A stretch of DNA of 64,000 nt from Legionella adelaidensis (lineage in GTDB: Bacteria; Pseudomonadota; Gammaproteobacteria; Legionellales; Legionellaceae), in contig NZ_LR134421.1 of NCBI RefSeq assembly GCF_900637865.1, forward strand, positions 1 through 64,000, given 5' to 3'. A program made the translations under genes and the position numbers. The notes beneath the pieces were generated by a model that had not been told where the DNA came from, searched no databases, and saw only the letters and a program-made list of their open reading frames with translations. Shown here piece after piece: positions 8,595 through 19,255 of this stretch. The number at the start of each line of letters is the position of its first letter. Within the stretch, counting starts at the first letter, position 1.

Positions 8595-9767
8595 CTATAA
8601 TACCAGCAATAAAATCGCCGTTAAGTAGTGCCCCTCAGGAAAAGAAGCGAGAACTGGATGACAACGTGCTGGGCCATAAATACCTAATATTCGCACCATT
8701 TTTCCTACAGTGAAAGCCTGATTGCTAACTAACTCAGCAAACTCTGAGGCAGAGAGTGCTGCCGAGCAATTACACGTCATCAATAAAGAGCCGCTTTTCA
8801 TAACATTAAATACTTCGCGGTGTAAAAAACGATAATAATTTTTGGCACGCTCTAAATGACGCTGCGAAGGAACCAATTTGGGCGGATCAAGAATAACGAT
8901 GTCAAATTCGCTTGCTTTGGTTAAATAATTGCGTGCGTCACCAACAAGGAATTCAATATTTTTTAACTGATTGTTATTGGCGTTTTTTTGTGCGAGCTCA
9001 ATAGCTTGCGCTGAACTGTCGATTCCCACTACCCTTTCTGCACCAGCTTTAGCAGCATGTAATGCAAAACCTCCGGTATAAGTATATAGATCCAATACCT
9101 TTTTATTTTTTGCAAGGCTAGCTAAACGATGGTGATTCTCTCGTTGGTCAAGAAACAAGCCCGTTTTTTGCGTATTAGAGAAATCAATAACGAATCGAAT
9201 GCCTTCCTCCATGATTTCTTCTTGTGCGGATACTGTGTTGGAATCAACCAATTGAAAGCCATCTTGCTTTAATGCTTTTTCCTGAGGAAACCACAAAATA
9301 GTAACCTGCGGTAATAGACTTTGTAATTGACTTATAATTAATTCTTTGTTTTTTTCCACCCAATAAGCCGAACTGGATATGACTAAAGTGTTATTGAAAC
9401 GATCAATGGTTAATCCCGATAAGCCATCGGCTTCGCTATTAAAAAAACGGTAAGCAGTTGTAGACTCATTTGGTAAATTTATCGCATTTCTTAAGTCAAT
9501 CGCCTGTTTCAGGCGATGCATTAGGATTGTACTTAATTCATAGTTCTCTAAGTTTTCAAAAGCATAGGCTAAAACTCTTACCCTGTATAAGGAGTGTTCA
9601 TTATAAATCCCTACCCCTAAAAATGCGTTCTCGGGACTATAAATATCGACTAACCCTCCTGTTTTTAAGTTACCTTTTGATGTGGTAATGGCTTTAGGAA
9701 AAATCCAGGGGTGGCCTTTACGAAATACATTGAGCTTGGTTGGATGTAAATAAACAGCTGCCTTCAT
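8595..9767 (-). CDS. rlmI: 23S rRNA m5C methyltransferase, RlmI-like
   Basis: 390-residue class I SAM-dependent methyltransferase with the RlmI layout: an N-terminal PUA domain (about 1-75, LNVFRKGHPWIFPKAI), a central RlmI-like domain and a C-terminal Rossmann domain with VLDLYTYTGGFALHAAKAGA (SAM loop, quoted in part: YTGGFALHAA), VGIDSS, and DIVILDPPKL. A later TCNCSAAL segment carries the catalytic cysteine region. E. coli RlmI modifies C1962 of 23S rRNA; the length there is 396. The start ATG 9767 faces the beta-barrel gene with only 60 bases between them, so both promoters are packed into that gap. Confidence 0.9.
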   Translation of the reverse strand: MKAAVYLHPTKLNVFRKGHPWIFPKAITTSKGNLKTGGLVDIYSPENAFLGVGIYNEHSLYRVRVLAYAFENLENYELSTILMHRLKQAIDLRNAINLPNESTTAYRFFNSEADGLSGLTIDRFNNTLVISSSAYWVEKNKELIISQLQSLLPQVTILWFPQEKALKQDGFQLVDSNTVSAQEEIMEEGIRFVIDFSNTQKTGLFLDQRENHHRLASLAKNKKVLDLYTYTGGFALHAAKAGAERVVGIDSSAQAIELAQKNANNNQLKNIEFLVGDARNYLTKASEFDIVILDPPKLVPSQRHLERAKNYYRFLHREVFNVMKSGSLLMTCNCSAALSASEFAELVSNQAFTVGKMVRILGIYGPARCHPVLASFPEGHYLTAILLLVL

Positions 9768-9827
9768 TATTGTTTACCTATATACTGCACAAAAAAGAAA
9801 AAGGTAGGATACCATGAGGTTTGAAAT

Positions 9828-10775
9828 ATGAAAAAAAGTGCTGTATTGTTGTTTCTCTGTTTTTTAACAAGTTTATTAAATTTTGCGCACGCGGATCCGT
9901 GGTATACGGGTCCATTATTAGCCCCAGCAGGTAAAACGATTCCACGAGGGCATATCAATTTTGAACCCTATATTTTTTATACACAAAATACCGGGACATT
10001 TAACCGGCATTGGCGCTTAGTACAATCACCCCGTAGCGATAGTACACAATTCCTACCAATTTTTACTTATGGTCTTACTGACCGTATGGACTTGCAGTTT
10101 AGCCTTCCTTATACTCGCAATCAAAATTTAACGCGTGTTTCCGACCACATTGGGGATGCTTCAGTCCTGCTAGGTTTTCAGGTATTAGAGCAAGCAAATT
10201 CACAATGGAAGCCTAATTTAAGAGTTACATTACAAGAAATCCTTCCTTCGGGGCGTTATGATCAGTTAGAACCTTACAATCAGGGAACCGATAGTACTGG
10301 ACTAGGTAGCTATCAAACTGCCTTAGGGTTTAATTTTCAACATTTATTACCTATTTATGATTTTTATTTGCGCACTCGATTGTGTTTGGGATTTGTTAAT
10401 GCAAATGCTGCTGCAGTCCATGGTTTAAGCAGTTATGGGGGAACTACTGATACACAGGGCAAAATAACACCTGGAAATGTAGCGAGCGTGGATTTGGCAG
10501 GAGAGCTTAGCGTAACCCAGAATTGGGTCTTGGTTATGGAGGGGTATTATTTTACGCGCAGTCGCACTCATTTTAGCGGTACAGTAGGTCTTACTCCTAT
10601 GGGTGTTCCAGGAATAATTGGACATGATAATGTAGCAGAGCTTAGTTTAGCTCCCGCTATTGAATTTAATTTTTCTGCCAACTATGGAATTATCGCAGGA
10701 GCCTGGTTTTCCACGAAAGGGAAGGATGCGCCTGACTTTATCTCGTCAGTTATAGCCTTTAATGCTTATTTTTAG
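9828..10775 (+). CDS. Outer-membrane beta-barrel protein (phenol MetA-like)
   Basis: 315 residues with a signal peptide (MKKSAVLLFLCFLTSLLNFAHA, cleavage before DPWYTG). The mature chain alternates amphipathic strands with short turns and ends in aromatic Phe (FNAYF), the usual C-terminal signal for BAM-dependent insertion. The opening PWYTGPLLAPAG and RGHINFEPYIFY segments resemble the MetA-pathway-of-phenol-degradation/transporter barrel family, but no aromatic catabolism genes are near, so the substrate is unknown. TGAGG lies upstream of the ATG. It is 23 bases before rdgC and probably on the same transcript. Confidence 0.75.
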   Translation: MKKSAVLLFLCFLTSLLNFAHADPWYTGPLLAPAGKTIPRGHINFEPYIFYTQNTGTFNRHWRLVQSPRSDSTQFLPIFTYGLTDRMDLQFSLPYTRNQNLTRVSDHIGDASVLLGFQVLEQANSQWKPNLRVTLQEILPSGRYDQLEPYNQGTDSTGLGSYQTALGFNFQHLLPIYDFYLRTRLCLGFVNANAAAVHGLSSYGGTTDTQGKITPGNVASVDLAGELSVTQNWVLVMEGYYFTRSRTHFSGTVGLTPMGVPGIIGHDNVAELSLAPAIEFNFSANYGIIAGAWFSTKGKDAPDFISSVIAFNAYF

Positions 10776-10798
10776 TAATTAACGAAAGAGGAATGTAA

Positions 10799-11722
10799 AT
10801 GTGGTTTAGTAATGCCTTAATATTTCAATTTGAACTAGATTCTCAAGTAAATCTTGAAACTGCTCTGGAACCCATGAAGCCCTGCCCTCCGCATGCGCGA
10901 TCCATTTATGGTTGGCTGCCTGCTATTGCCGGAGAAATGGTTCATCAAGTGGCAGGTGCTACCTTAATTTGCATGGGAAAAGAAGAAAGAATTCTCCCCA
11001 AAGCAGTTATTAAGCGTTTATTAGCAGAAAAAATTCAAGCGCTTGAATTAAATCAGAATCGAACGGTTAAACGCGCTGAAAAAGCACAATTGGCCGAAGA
11101 GTTGGAGTTTGAGTTATTGCCAAAGTCCTTTTGTGTACAGAAGCGCCAATTCGCTCTTTTAGATACGGTAGATAATCGTATAATTGTAAATTGTGCCAGT
11201 AATAACCAGGCTTCCCAATTAATTTCTTTATTGCGTAAAAGTGTGGCCGGAATAAAAATCGAGCCTTTTTTATTTACTGAAGATTTAGCTGTCCGATTTA
11301 CCGAATGGATAAACAACCCTGCACTTCTACCGGAAAACTTTAAATTGGCTTCTGATTGTCTCCTGGTTTCTCTTGATGACGAAAAGAAACGATTTACTTG
11401 TAAAGGTTTTGATTTACCGGCAGAAGAAATCGTAACCCTTATTTCCCAAGGTTTGGCCGCCGCAGAGATTTCCTTAATTTGGAATGAACGCATTCAATTT
11501 ACATTAACGCACGACTTCACATTGAAGCGCATTAAATCCCTAGATTATTTAATCGATGAATTTAATGATATTCGCAAACTGGATGAGGAGTACCAACAAA
11601 AGGACGCCGCATTGACTCTATTAAGTGGCGAATTACGTGCATTAATTAATGATTTGAGTAAAATAATTAACAAAGAAGCGCCTGTGATATCTATGGCAGA
11701 AGAAGAGTTAGCTATACTTTAA
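10799..11722 (+). CDS. rdgC: Recombination-associated protein RdgC
   Basis: Nucleoid-associated DNA-binding protein that forms a ring around duplex DNA and restrains RecA. The 307 residues match the family (about 303). The start MWFSNALIFQF is the characteristic RdgC N-terminus. Family segments that follow are YGWLPA, LPKAVIKRLLAEKI, FCVQKRQFALLDT and LTHDFTLKRIKSLDYL near the C-terminus. GAGGAATGTAA precedes the ATG. The last bases of the gene (GCTATACTTTAA) are copied at 12077, marking the left border of a tandem duplication. Confidence 0.95.
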   Translation: MWFSNALIFQFELDSQVNLETALEPMKPCPPHARSIYGWLPAIAGEMVHQVAGATLICMGKEERILPKAVIKRLLAEKIQALELNQNRTVKRAEKAQLAEELEFELLPKSFCVQKRQFALLDTVDNRIIVNCASNNQASQLISLLRKSVAGIKIEPFLFTEDLAVRFTEWINNPALLPENFKLASDCLLVSLDDEKKRFTCKGFDLPAEEIVTLISQGLAAAEISLIWNERIQFTLTHDFTLKRIKSLDYLIDEFNDIRKLDEEYQQKDAALTLLSGELRALINDLSKIINKEAPVISMAEEELAIL

Positions 11723-11749
11723 CAGAACGCTTTTTTTTCGAGGTATTTC

Positions 11750-12010
11750 ATGAAAGCCAATGTTTTAGTTGTTGCCATAGGCGTAGTAGCTTTGTTTACT
11801 TCCTCATCTTATGCGAGTGTGACTTCTGAAAAACAGACAGTAGCTACATTTAAAACTGAAAATGGAAATACAGTTCGTTGTTTGGTGCATCCTGAAGATG
11901 TTAATCAATTTTCTCAAATAAAAAGTGGAACAAGTGTTAAATTAATGGGTTGTCCTGACGGGTCTTCGGACTGTGGGTTAATTGAAAAACGTTTTATAGA
12001 GGATATGTAG
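11750..12010 (+). CDS. Small secreted protein, copy 1 of tandem pair
   Basis: 86 residues with a signal peptide (MKANVLVVAIGVVALFTSSSYA, cleavage before SVTSE). The mature core VATFKTENGNTVRCLVHPEDV-x-QFSQIKSGTSVKL is shared almost in step with copy 2 (split here: VATFKTENG, VRCLVHPEDV, QFSQIKSGTSVKL). The family is unknown to me. This copy has four cysteines (one in the core, three in the tail CPDGSSDC and MGC) and a longer C-terminus (LIEKRFIEDM) than its paralog. CGAGG precedes the ATG. Confidence 0.7.
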   Translation: MKANVLVVAIGVVALFTSSSYASVTSEKQTVATFKTENGNTVRCLVHPEDVNQFSQIKSGTSVKLMGCPDGSSDCGLIEKRFIEDM

Positions 12011-12112
12011 AGAAGAAGTGCTTGGCTATAAACTCTTAGGTTGGCAGGTGGCTGAGTTGCAAGCAATCAGGCTATGGCTATACTTTAATTGAAACTTCTT
12101 TTGGAGGTATTC

Positions 12113-12340
12113 ATGAGAATCACTGTTCTGATTGCTTCTTTATGCACAATAGCTTTGTGTAGTCCATTATCCCATGCAGCAACATCTTCTAAACAAGAAA
12201 CAACAGCTACATTTAAAACAGAAGAGGGAAAAACCATTCGTTGTATTATTCATCCTGAGGATGTTATCCAGTTTTCACAAGTAAAGAATGGAACGAATGT
12301 TAAATTATCCTGTGCTAATGGGATAGGATGTCTTAAATAA
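12113..12340 (+). CDS. Small secreted protein, copy 2 of tandem pair
   Basis: 75 residues from ATG 12113, chosen over an in-frame ATG at 12089 because TTGGAGG lies 6 bases upstream and the signal peptide starts here (MRITVLIASLCTIALCSPLSHA). The mature core TATFKTEEGKTIRCIIHPEDV-x-QFSQVKNGTNVKL parallels copy 1 (TATFKTEEG, IRCIIHPEDV, QFSQVKNGTNVKL). It ends earlier, in CANGIGCLK. The conserved HPEDV and QFSQ blocks suggest retained function in both copies. Periplasmic or secreted; role unknown. Confidence 0.7.
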   Translation: MRITVLIASLCTIALCSPLSHAATSSKQETTATFKTEEGKTIRCIIHPEDVIQFSQVKNGTNVKLSCANGIGCLK

Positions 12341-12395
12341 TAACGAATCTTCGCATGTAAAAACTATGGGGGTCTCAGGTAGCCTGGGTTTGCAA

Positions 12396-12426
12396 GCAAC
12401 AGGATTACTACTGAAACTCCTGTTGC
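12396..12426. terminator. Inverted repeat between convergent genes
   Basis: GCAACAGGA and its exact complement TCCTGTTGC are separated by 13 bases, in the 136-bp gap between copy 2 of the small secreted protein and the bamD stop. The site could end both transcripts. There is no T-run, and it also belongs to the duplicated, REP-like 3' region, so the terminator role is tentative. Confidence 0.35.
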
Positions 12427-12476
12427 AATCGCCCTTTGGTAAGATCTGTGCCCAATCTAATGTTCAAAAGCCCGTA

Positions 12477-13238
12477 TTACATCCTCGGTGGTTCTGCGTG
12501 ATATGTCGATTGATAAACTCTTCTTGCATCTTCTGCAGCTTGTACGAGTCCTAGATTCAGATTTGCATTAAACATAATTGCTAAGGCCTCTTGTGCACCG
12601 GCTGCTTGGGGGTAGTTTCTTACCAGAAAGCTAGCTCTTTCCGCTGCCGCCACATACATTTTTCTTTGATAGTAATATTTAGAAACATTGAGCTCCCTTT
12701 GGGCGAACAAATTGCGCAAATAAATCATACGTTGCAATGCATTTGCTTTGTAACGGCTATTTGGGAATTGTTGAATCAGCGTGGCAAAATCTGTATATGC
12801 TTGCGATTGCGTACCCGGATCGCGCCATGACTCATCTAAGGGCAATAACCCAGCTAGCGTGCCACGATTTTGTTGGAAGTTGGCTAAGCCTTTCATGTAA
12901 TAGGCGTAGTCAACCCGTTCGGCACGAGGATATAAATGGATAAAGCGCTCTGCGGTTGCTGCAGTGGACGGATAGTCCCCTTTTTTATAATAAGCATAAA
13001 TAAGGTCTAATTGTGCTTGTTCAGCATAATCATTAAAAGGATAAAGCGTATCCATAGCTTCTAATCTTTTTATAGCTTGGGAGTATTCTCCCTTGGAAAT
13101 ATACTCTTTTGACTCGTCAAATAATTGTTTAGCCGGAACGCCTTCGAAAGGACTTTTATCTTCCTCTTTATTCCACCAGGTACAAGAAACTAACAAACAA
13201 AGTAAGCAACCTATAAAAAGAATTTTGAAACCTTTCAT
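12477..13238 (-). CDS. bamD: Outer-membrane assembly lipoprotein BamD
   Basis: Essential lipoprotein of the BAM complex that inserts beta-barrels. 253 residues, with a lipoprotein signal peptide (MKGFKILFIGCLLCLLVSC, lipobox LVSC). The mature part is a run of TPR repeats: LFDESKEYISKGEYSQAIKRLEAM begins the first (quoted in part: EYISKGEYSQAIKRLE), then YYKKGDYPSTAATAERFI, and YYMKGLANFQQNRG, a highly conserved BamD segment. VSKYYYQRKMYVAAAERA is the later TPR. It is monocistronic and convergent with the small secreted-protein pair. Confidence 0.96.
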   Translation of the reverse strand: MKGFKILFIGCLLCLLVSCTWWNKEEDKSPFEGVPAKQLFDESKEYISKGEYSQAIKRLEAMDTLYPFNDYAEQAQLDLIYAYYKKGDYPSTAATAERFIHLYPRAERVDYAYYMKGLANFQQNRGTLAGLLPLDESWRDPGTQSQAYTDFATLIQQFPNSRYKANALQRMIYLRNLFAQRELNVSKYYYQRKMYVAAAERASFLVRNYPQAAGAQEALAIMFNANLNLGLVQAAEDARRVYQSTYHAEPPRM

Positions 13239-13431
13239 AAAATATCCGAAGCCTTAAAGGGATAAATAAACCGGGTCATTATACCTATTTTGTAAATGAA
13301 AAATAGATTAAATTAATTATACTTGCAGCGCAGGAAATCCATCTGTCTGGTCAAGAAGACCGGGGCATATACTGGCAACCCATTATTTGACGGCGCTGTG
13401 AATAAATATTTTTAATTATTATTAAAAATGT

Positions 13432-13460
13432 TTGCAAAGCCTTGAACATTCGGCTAGTAT
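13432..13460 (+). promoter_or_regulatory. Sigma-70-type promoter for tRNA-Ser
   Basis: TTGCAA at 13432-13437 and TAGTAT at 13455-13460 are separated by 17 bases. The -10 box ends 7 bases before the mature tRNA 5' end, so the primary transcript would carry almost no leader. Confidence 0.5.
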
Positions 13461-13467
13461 TGCCGGC

Positions 13468-13555
13468 GGAGAGATGGCAGAGCGGTCGATTGCGGCGGTC
13501 TTGAAAACCGTTGAAGGGCAACCTTCCCAGGGTTCGAATCCCTGTCTCTCCGCCA
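13468..13555 (+). tRNA. tRNA-Ser (UGA)
   Basis: 88-nt class II tRNA. Acceptor stem GGAGAGA pairs with TCTCTCC, followed by discriminator G and an encoded CCA. The anticodon loop CTTGAAAA gives anticodon TGA, read as serine (UCA and UCG codons). A long variable arm (GTTGAAGGGCAACCTTC region) and the T arm GGTTCGAATCC are intact. Only the CDS-free gap surrounds it. Confidence 0.97.
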
Positions 13556-13585
13556 AAATTCAAATGAAAGTGGATGGGACCTATC

Positions 13586-13594
13586 GGCGCCAAC

Positions 13595-13600
<6 letters not shown>
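13586..13600 (-). repeat. REP-like core overlapping the kdsA stop codon
   Basis: Minus-strand ATGTAGGTTGGCGCC, one of the dispersed copies of this core. The TAG inside it is the kdsA stop codon, so the element abuts or defines the gene's 3' end. Confidence 0.55.
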
Positions 13601-16074
<2,474 letters not shown>

Positions 16075-16237
16075 CTAAAACTACAAATTTTTTTTGCAGT
16101 TAATAAAGCGCATGTAAACGGGAGTTCATTTTATCAAACAAAGAGCAGAAAAGACACTAAAAAATTTATTTATATCTGCTTTTGAGCCATGATCGTAAGG
16201 GAGAAGAATTAGTTGTTCGCGCGAAACCGTGCGAGTG

Positions 16238-16272
16238 TAGCCTTGGTGGCTCGCAATAAGTCCACGTGGCTA
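16238..16272. repeat. REP-like hairpin between ribBA and pyrG
   Basis: TAGCC...GTGG...CCAC...GGCTA forms an imperfect stem around GCTCGCAATAAG. The GTAGCC start resembles the elements at 12376 and 62518. It lies just beyond the ribBA stop on the minus strand of ribBA-pyrG spacing. Confidence 0.4.
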
Positions 16273-16285
16273 TTCTGCACTATAT

Positions 16286-17497
16286 TTATTCTTCAATCGG
16301 TAGCAAATGTCCCATTTTTTCTTTTTTAGTTAATAAATAATTTCGATTTTCTTCGGTTGATGCTATATGTAGCGGGATCCTTTCACTAACCACCATCCCA
16401 TATTTTTCAATAGCATGCACTTTTTTAGGATTATTTGTTAACAAGCGTAATACTTCAATACCGAGGTATTTTAAAATTTGAAAAGCAACGGCATAGTTGC
16501 GGTTATCAGCAGGGAAACCGAGTTTTAAATTGGCTTCTACTGTATCGAGTCCTTTTTCCTGTAAAGCATATGCTTTTAATTTATTTGCCAAGCCAATCCC
16601 TCTGCCTTCTTGACGTAAATAAATTAATATTCCCCCCTCTGCACCAATCAAAGCTAATGATTCTTGTAGTTGTGAACCACAATCACATTTGCAGGAGCCA
16701 AAAACATCCCCGGTAATACATTCAGAATGAATACGTACCAAAGGAACTTGATTGCTAAATAACGGTGCCTTTACTAAGACGAAATGTTCAGCATCATCTA
16801 TTTGGTTACTAAAAACCGTCATTGTAAATTTACCATGGCCTTTGATAGGTAATTGTGTGCTTGCTTGTTCTTCAATTAACGTTTCATGTTGTATACGATA
16901 ATCAAGAAGATCCTTAATGGTTACAATAGGGATTTGATGTGCGCGGGAAAACTGCTCTAATTGTTGACGCCTGCTCATACTACCGTCATCGTTCATGATT
17001 TCACAGATTACTGCGGCTGGAGTCAAACCGGCTAAACGAGATAAATCCACACTCCCCTCTGTTTGTCCAGGTCTTTCAATTACTCCTTTATCACAGGCTT
17101 TTAAAGGAAAAATATGCCCTGGAGAAACAAGATCTTGAGGGCCGCTTTTAGGGTCTATGGCGGTTTGTACAGTGTGGGCGCGGTCTGCTGCAGAAATACC
17201 CGTTGAAACACCCGTGGCCGCCTCGATGGAAACGGTAAAGGCAGTGCCATAAGGGGAGCGGTTATTTGTGGTCATAGGAGGTAAAGCAAGCTTATTAATT
17301 AACTCACTAGACATGGGAAGACAAATTAATCCACGCCCATAGCGCGCCATGAAATTAATGGCTTCTGGAGTGGCATGCTGGGCAGCAATTACTAAATCGC
17401 CTTCATTCTCTCGGTGTTCGTCATCCATTAAAATAACCATTTTACCTGCTTTTATAGTAGCAATGGCTTGTTCGATGGAGATGAATGGATTTGTCAT
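16286..17497 (-). CDS. ribBA: Bifunctional DHBP synthase / GTP cyclohydrolase II
   Basis: 403 residues carrying both entry steps of riboflavin synthesis. Residues about 1-200 are 3,4-dihydroxy-2-butanone-4-phosphate synthase, with MVILMDDEHRENEGDLVIAA (in part: DDEHRENEGDL) and SPGHIFPL. Residues about 205-400 are GTP cyclohydrolase II with the zinc cysteines in ECITGDVFGSCKCDCGSQL and the YLRQEGRGIGL active-site loop. Both domains look complete: acidic, His and Cys positions are present. It lies third in ribD-ribE-ribBA, 18 bases after ribE. No FMN riboswitch is visible upstream of the operon. Confidence 0.96.
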   Translation of the reverse strand: MTNPFISIEQAIATIKAGKMVILMDDEHRENEGDLVIAAQHATPEAINFMARYGRGLICLPMSSELINKLALPPMTTNNRSPYGTAFTVSIEAATGVSTGISAADRAHTVQTAIDPKSGPQDLVSPGHIFPLKACDKGVIERPGQTEGSVDLSRLAGLTPAAVICEIMNDDGSMSRRQQLEQFSRAHQIPIVTIKDLLDYRIQHETLIEEQASTQLPIKGHGKFTMTVFSNQIDDAEHFVLVKAPLFSNQVPLVRIHSECITGDVFGSCKCDCGSQLQESLALIGAEGGILIYLRQEGRGIGLANKLKAYALQEKGLDTVEANLKLGFPADNRNYAVAFQILKYLGIEVLRLLTNNPKKVHAIEKYGMVVSERIPLHIASTEENRNYLLTKKEKMGHLLPIEE

Positions 17498-17515
17498 TGT
17501 ATATAACCTCTAGAA

Positions 17516-18124
17516 CTATGCTAAAACACGAGCACTTGTATGTAAGCTTAATTGATGGGCGACAATTTTAGTTAAATAATCAAATTCAACATTCAATAAG
17601 TCCCCTTCCTTTTTTGTTCCTAAATTTGTTTTTTCTAATGTATAGGGAATAAGTAACAACTGCGCTGTATTAGCATGCACTGCATTAATTGTAAGGCTTA
17701 CCCCTTCGAGGGTAATACTCCCTTTGTTTGGTAAATAGTGAAGGTCTTGCGGGGTAAATTCGCCAATTATAAGCTCCACAAAATCACCCATAATCTGTTT
17801 TTTTAATAATGGTATTTTTTTGTCAATATGACCAGAAACATAATGGCCTCCAAATCGAGTGCTACTTAGCATGGCACGCTCTATATTAATTTTTTCACCA
17901 GGTACCATCTCCCCCAGATTTGTTTTTTCTAAAGTTTCTTTTGAAACATTAAATGAAAGCGCTTGTTCAAAACCTGGCAATAGAGTGAGGCAAACACCAT
18001 TAATAGATATACTTTCTCCTTCTTGTAAACCTTCTAAATTTGCTTCAATTTTTAAAAGTTTTCCCGCTTCAAGTGCACGGTTTGCAAGGACTTTACCTTG
18101 ATTTTCAACTATACCGGTAAACAT
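17516..18124 (-). CDS. ribE: Riboflavin synthase, alpha subunit
   Basis: Dismutes two 6,7-dimethyl-8-ribityllumazines to riboflavin. 202 residues in two lumazine-binding repeats: repeat 1 opens MFTGIVENQGKV and ends SRFGGHYVSGHID-like (here STRFGGHYVSGHID), and repeat 2 has PNKGSITLEGVSLTINAV. ISINGVCLT in repeat 1 is equivalent to LEGVSLT in repeat 2. Named ribE here, following the common alpha-subunit use (ribC in some schemes). It is one base from the ribD stop codon and 18 bases before ribBA. The separate lumazine synthase (ribH) is not in the window. Confidence 0.96.
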   Translation of the reverse strand: MFTGIVENQGKVLANRALEAGKLLKIEANLEGLQEGESISINGVCLTLLPGFEQALSFNVSKETLEKTNLGEMVPGEKINIERAMLSSTRFGGHYVSGHIDKKIPLLKKQIMGDFVELIIGEFTPQDLHYLPNKGSITLEGVSLTINAVHANTAQLLLIPYTLEKTNLGTKKEGDLLNVEFDYLTKIVAHQLSLHTSARVLA

Positions 18125-18125
18125 A

Positions 18126-19193
18126 TTATTCTCTATGAAGCTTATTTTCCCAAGTTAAAGATGCTATCACATTATTGCCTTTTTTTAGCCATTCGACTTT
18201 ATGGGGCCTGGTAAAAAAATTATTGTCTTCATATAAAGAATAACCTTTTGTACCAACAATCGTAGGCGCTATATAAATGTATGTTTGCTGCACAAGTTGT
18301 TGTTCATGCAAACTATTAAAAAGTTTAGCCCCGGCCTCTACCCACACGTCATGAAACCCTAAATGGCCTAAATGGTGCAGAATTGCAGATAAATCTATTT
18401 TCTCATTCTTGGTAGGCATAGGATAATAGGTACAATTTGGCCTTTGTTCTTGATTAAGATTTTCTGCCGTAAAAATATGGCAATGTTTAGCAGTAAAAAA
18501 AATATTAGCCGAGGGGTTTAGCTCTGCATGCGAATCAATAATAGCTACCGTTTTGGCTGCCTCTTTATAGGGCAGGCGAACATTTAGTAAAGAATTGTCA
18601 TTATTGAGGGTTGCCGCTGTAGTTAAAATGATATCTGCGTGTAATCTTTTTTGATGTGTAAACTGATTGCACAGTGTATTGGAAAGAAGCATTCTCTCCC
18701 CTTCATAACCTGCAATTTTTCCATCAATACTTTGTGCTATTTTTGCAACGACCCAAGGTGTCTTGTGCTTCGTCCAATAATGATAAGAAGCATAAAAATT
18801 ATTTATTTCTCTCAGCGGATATTTTACAACTTCAATACCAGCATCCAATAAATGCTGGGGACTATTATTCTCTGCTACCAAAGGATTGGGATCCGCATAT
18901 CCATAAACAACTTTTCTAACTCCGTAAGAAATGATAGCTTTGACACAAGGAGGTGTTTTGCCCCAATGATTGCAAGGTTCTAAAGTTATATAAAGCGTGA
19001 CATCCGAAAGTCCGGCAGGTAGCTGTGATAATAATAATTGTTCGGCGTGCGGGGTTCCTGCTCCTTTGTGGTGAGCTTGTGCTATAATTTTTCCATTTTG
19101 AACGGCAACAGCTCCTACGCTAGGGTTAGGTGCACAAATACCTCTACCGAGCCAAGCTTGTTTCAATGCGGCAAGTAAAAACCTTTTGTGCAT
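18126..19193 (-). CDS. ribD: Bifunctional pyrimidine deaminase/reductase RibD
   Basis: Converts diaminohydroxyphosphoribosylamino-pyrimidine through deamination and reduction. 355 residues. The N-terminal deaminase has the zinc site HAEQLLL plus PCNHWGKTPPC, and the C-terminal reductase (from about 150, TPWVVAKIAQSIDGKIA) includes ADIILTTAATLNNDNSLLNVR, where family members usually have a (I/V)G(A/S)GT-type stretch; the variation is small but worth noting. The C-terminus has DVWVEAGAKLFNSL. It is the first gene of ribD-ribE-ribBA. Only 62 bases separate it from the divergent bepA-like gene, too few for an FMN riboswitch. Confidence 0.93.
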   Translation of the reverse strand: MHKRFLLAALKQAWLGRGICAPNPSVGAVAVQNGKIIAQAHHKGAGTPHAEQLLLSQLPAGLSDVTLYITLEPCNHWGKTPPCVKAIISYGVRKVVYGYADPNPLVAENNSPQHLLDAGIEVVKYPLREINNFYASYHYWTKHKTPWVVAKIAQSIDGKIAGYEGERMLLSNTLCNQFTHQKRLHADIILTTAATLNNDNSLLNVRLPYKEAAKTVAIIDSHAELNPSANIFFTAKHCHIFTAENLNQEQRPNCTYYPMPTKNEKIDLSAILHHLGHLGFHDVWVEAGAKLFNSLHEQQLVQQTYIYIAPTIVGTKGYSLYEDNNFFTRPHKVEWLKKGNNVIASLTWENKLHRE

Positions 19194-19255
19194 ATATAAG
19201 TCACCATGAAAAATGTTGATATGATAACAAATTATTCATTTTTTGAGTAGGATAT

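Larger units (their letters stand above)
11711..12430 (+). repeat. Tandem duplication, two units of roughly 360 bp
   Basis: The unit starts in the last codons of rdgC with GCTATACTTTAA (11711-11722) and the same 12 bases return at 12077-12088. Each copy then has a ribosome binding site of the form (C/G)GAGGTATT(T)CATG, a secreted-protein gene, and a 3' region resembling CAGGTGGCTGAG-TTGCAAGCAA at 12045 and CAGGTAGCCTGGG-TTGCAAGCAA at 12376. The copies have diverged with small indels, so the event is old. Confidence 0.8.

Noticed and set aside
19194-19255. FMN riboswitch in front of ribD
   Set aside because: The gap is only 62 bases and no RFN-like conserved stems are visible.
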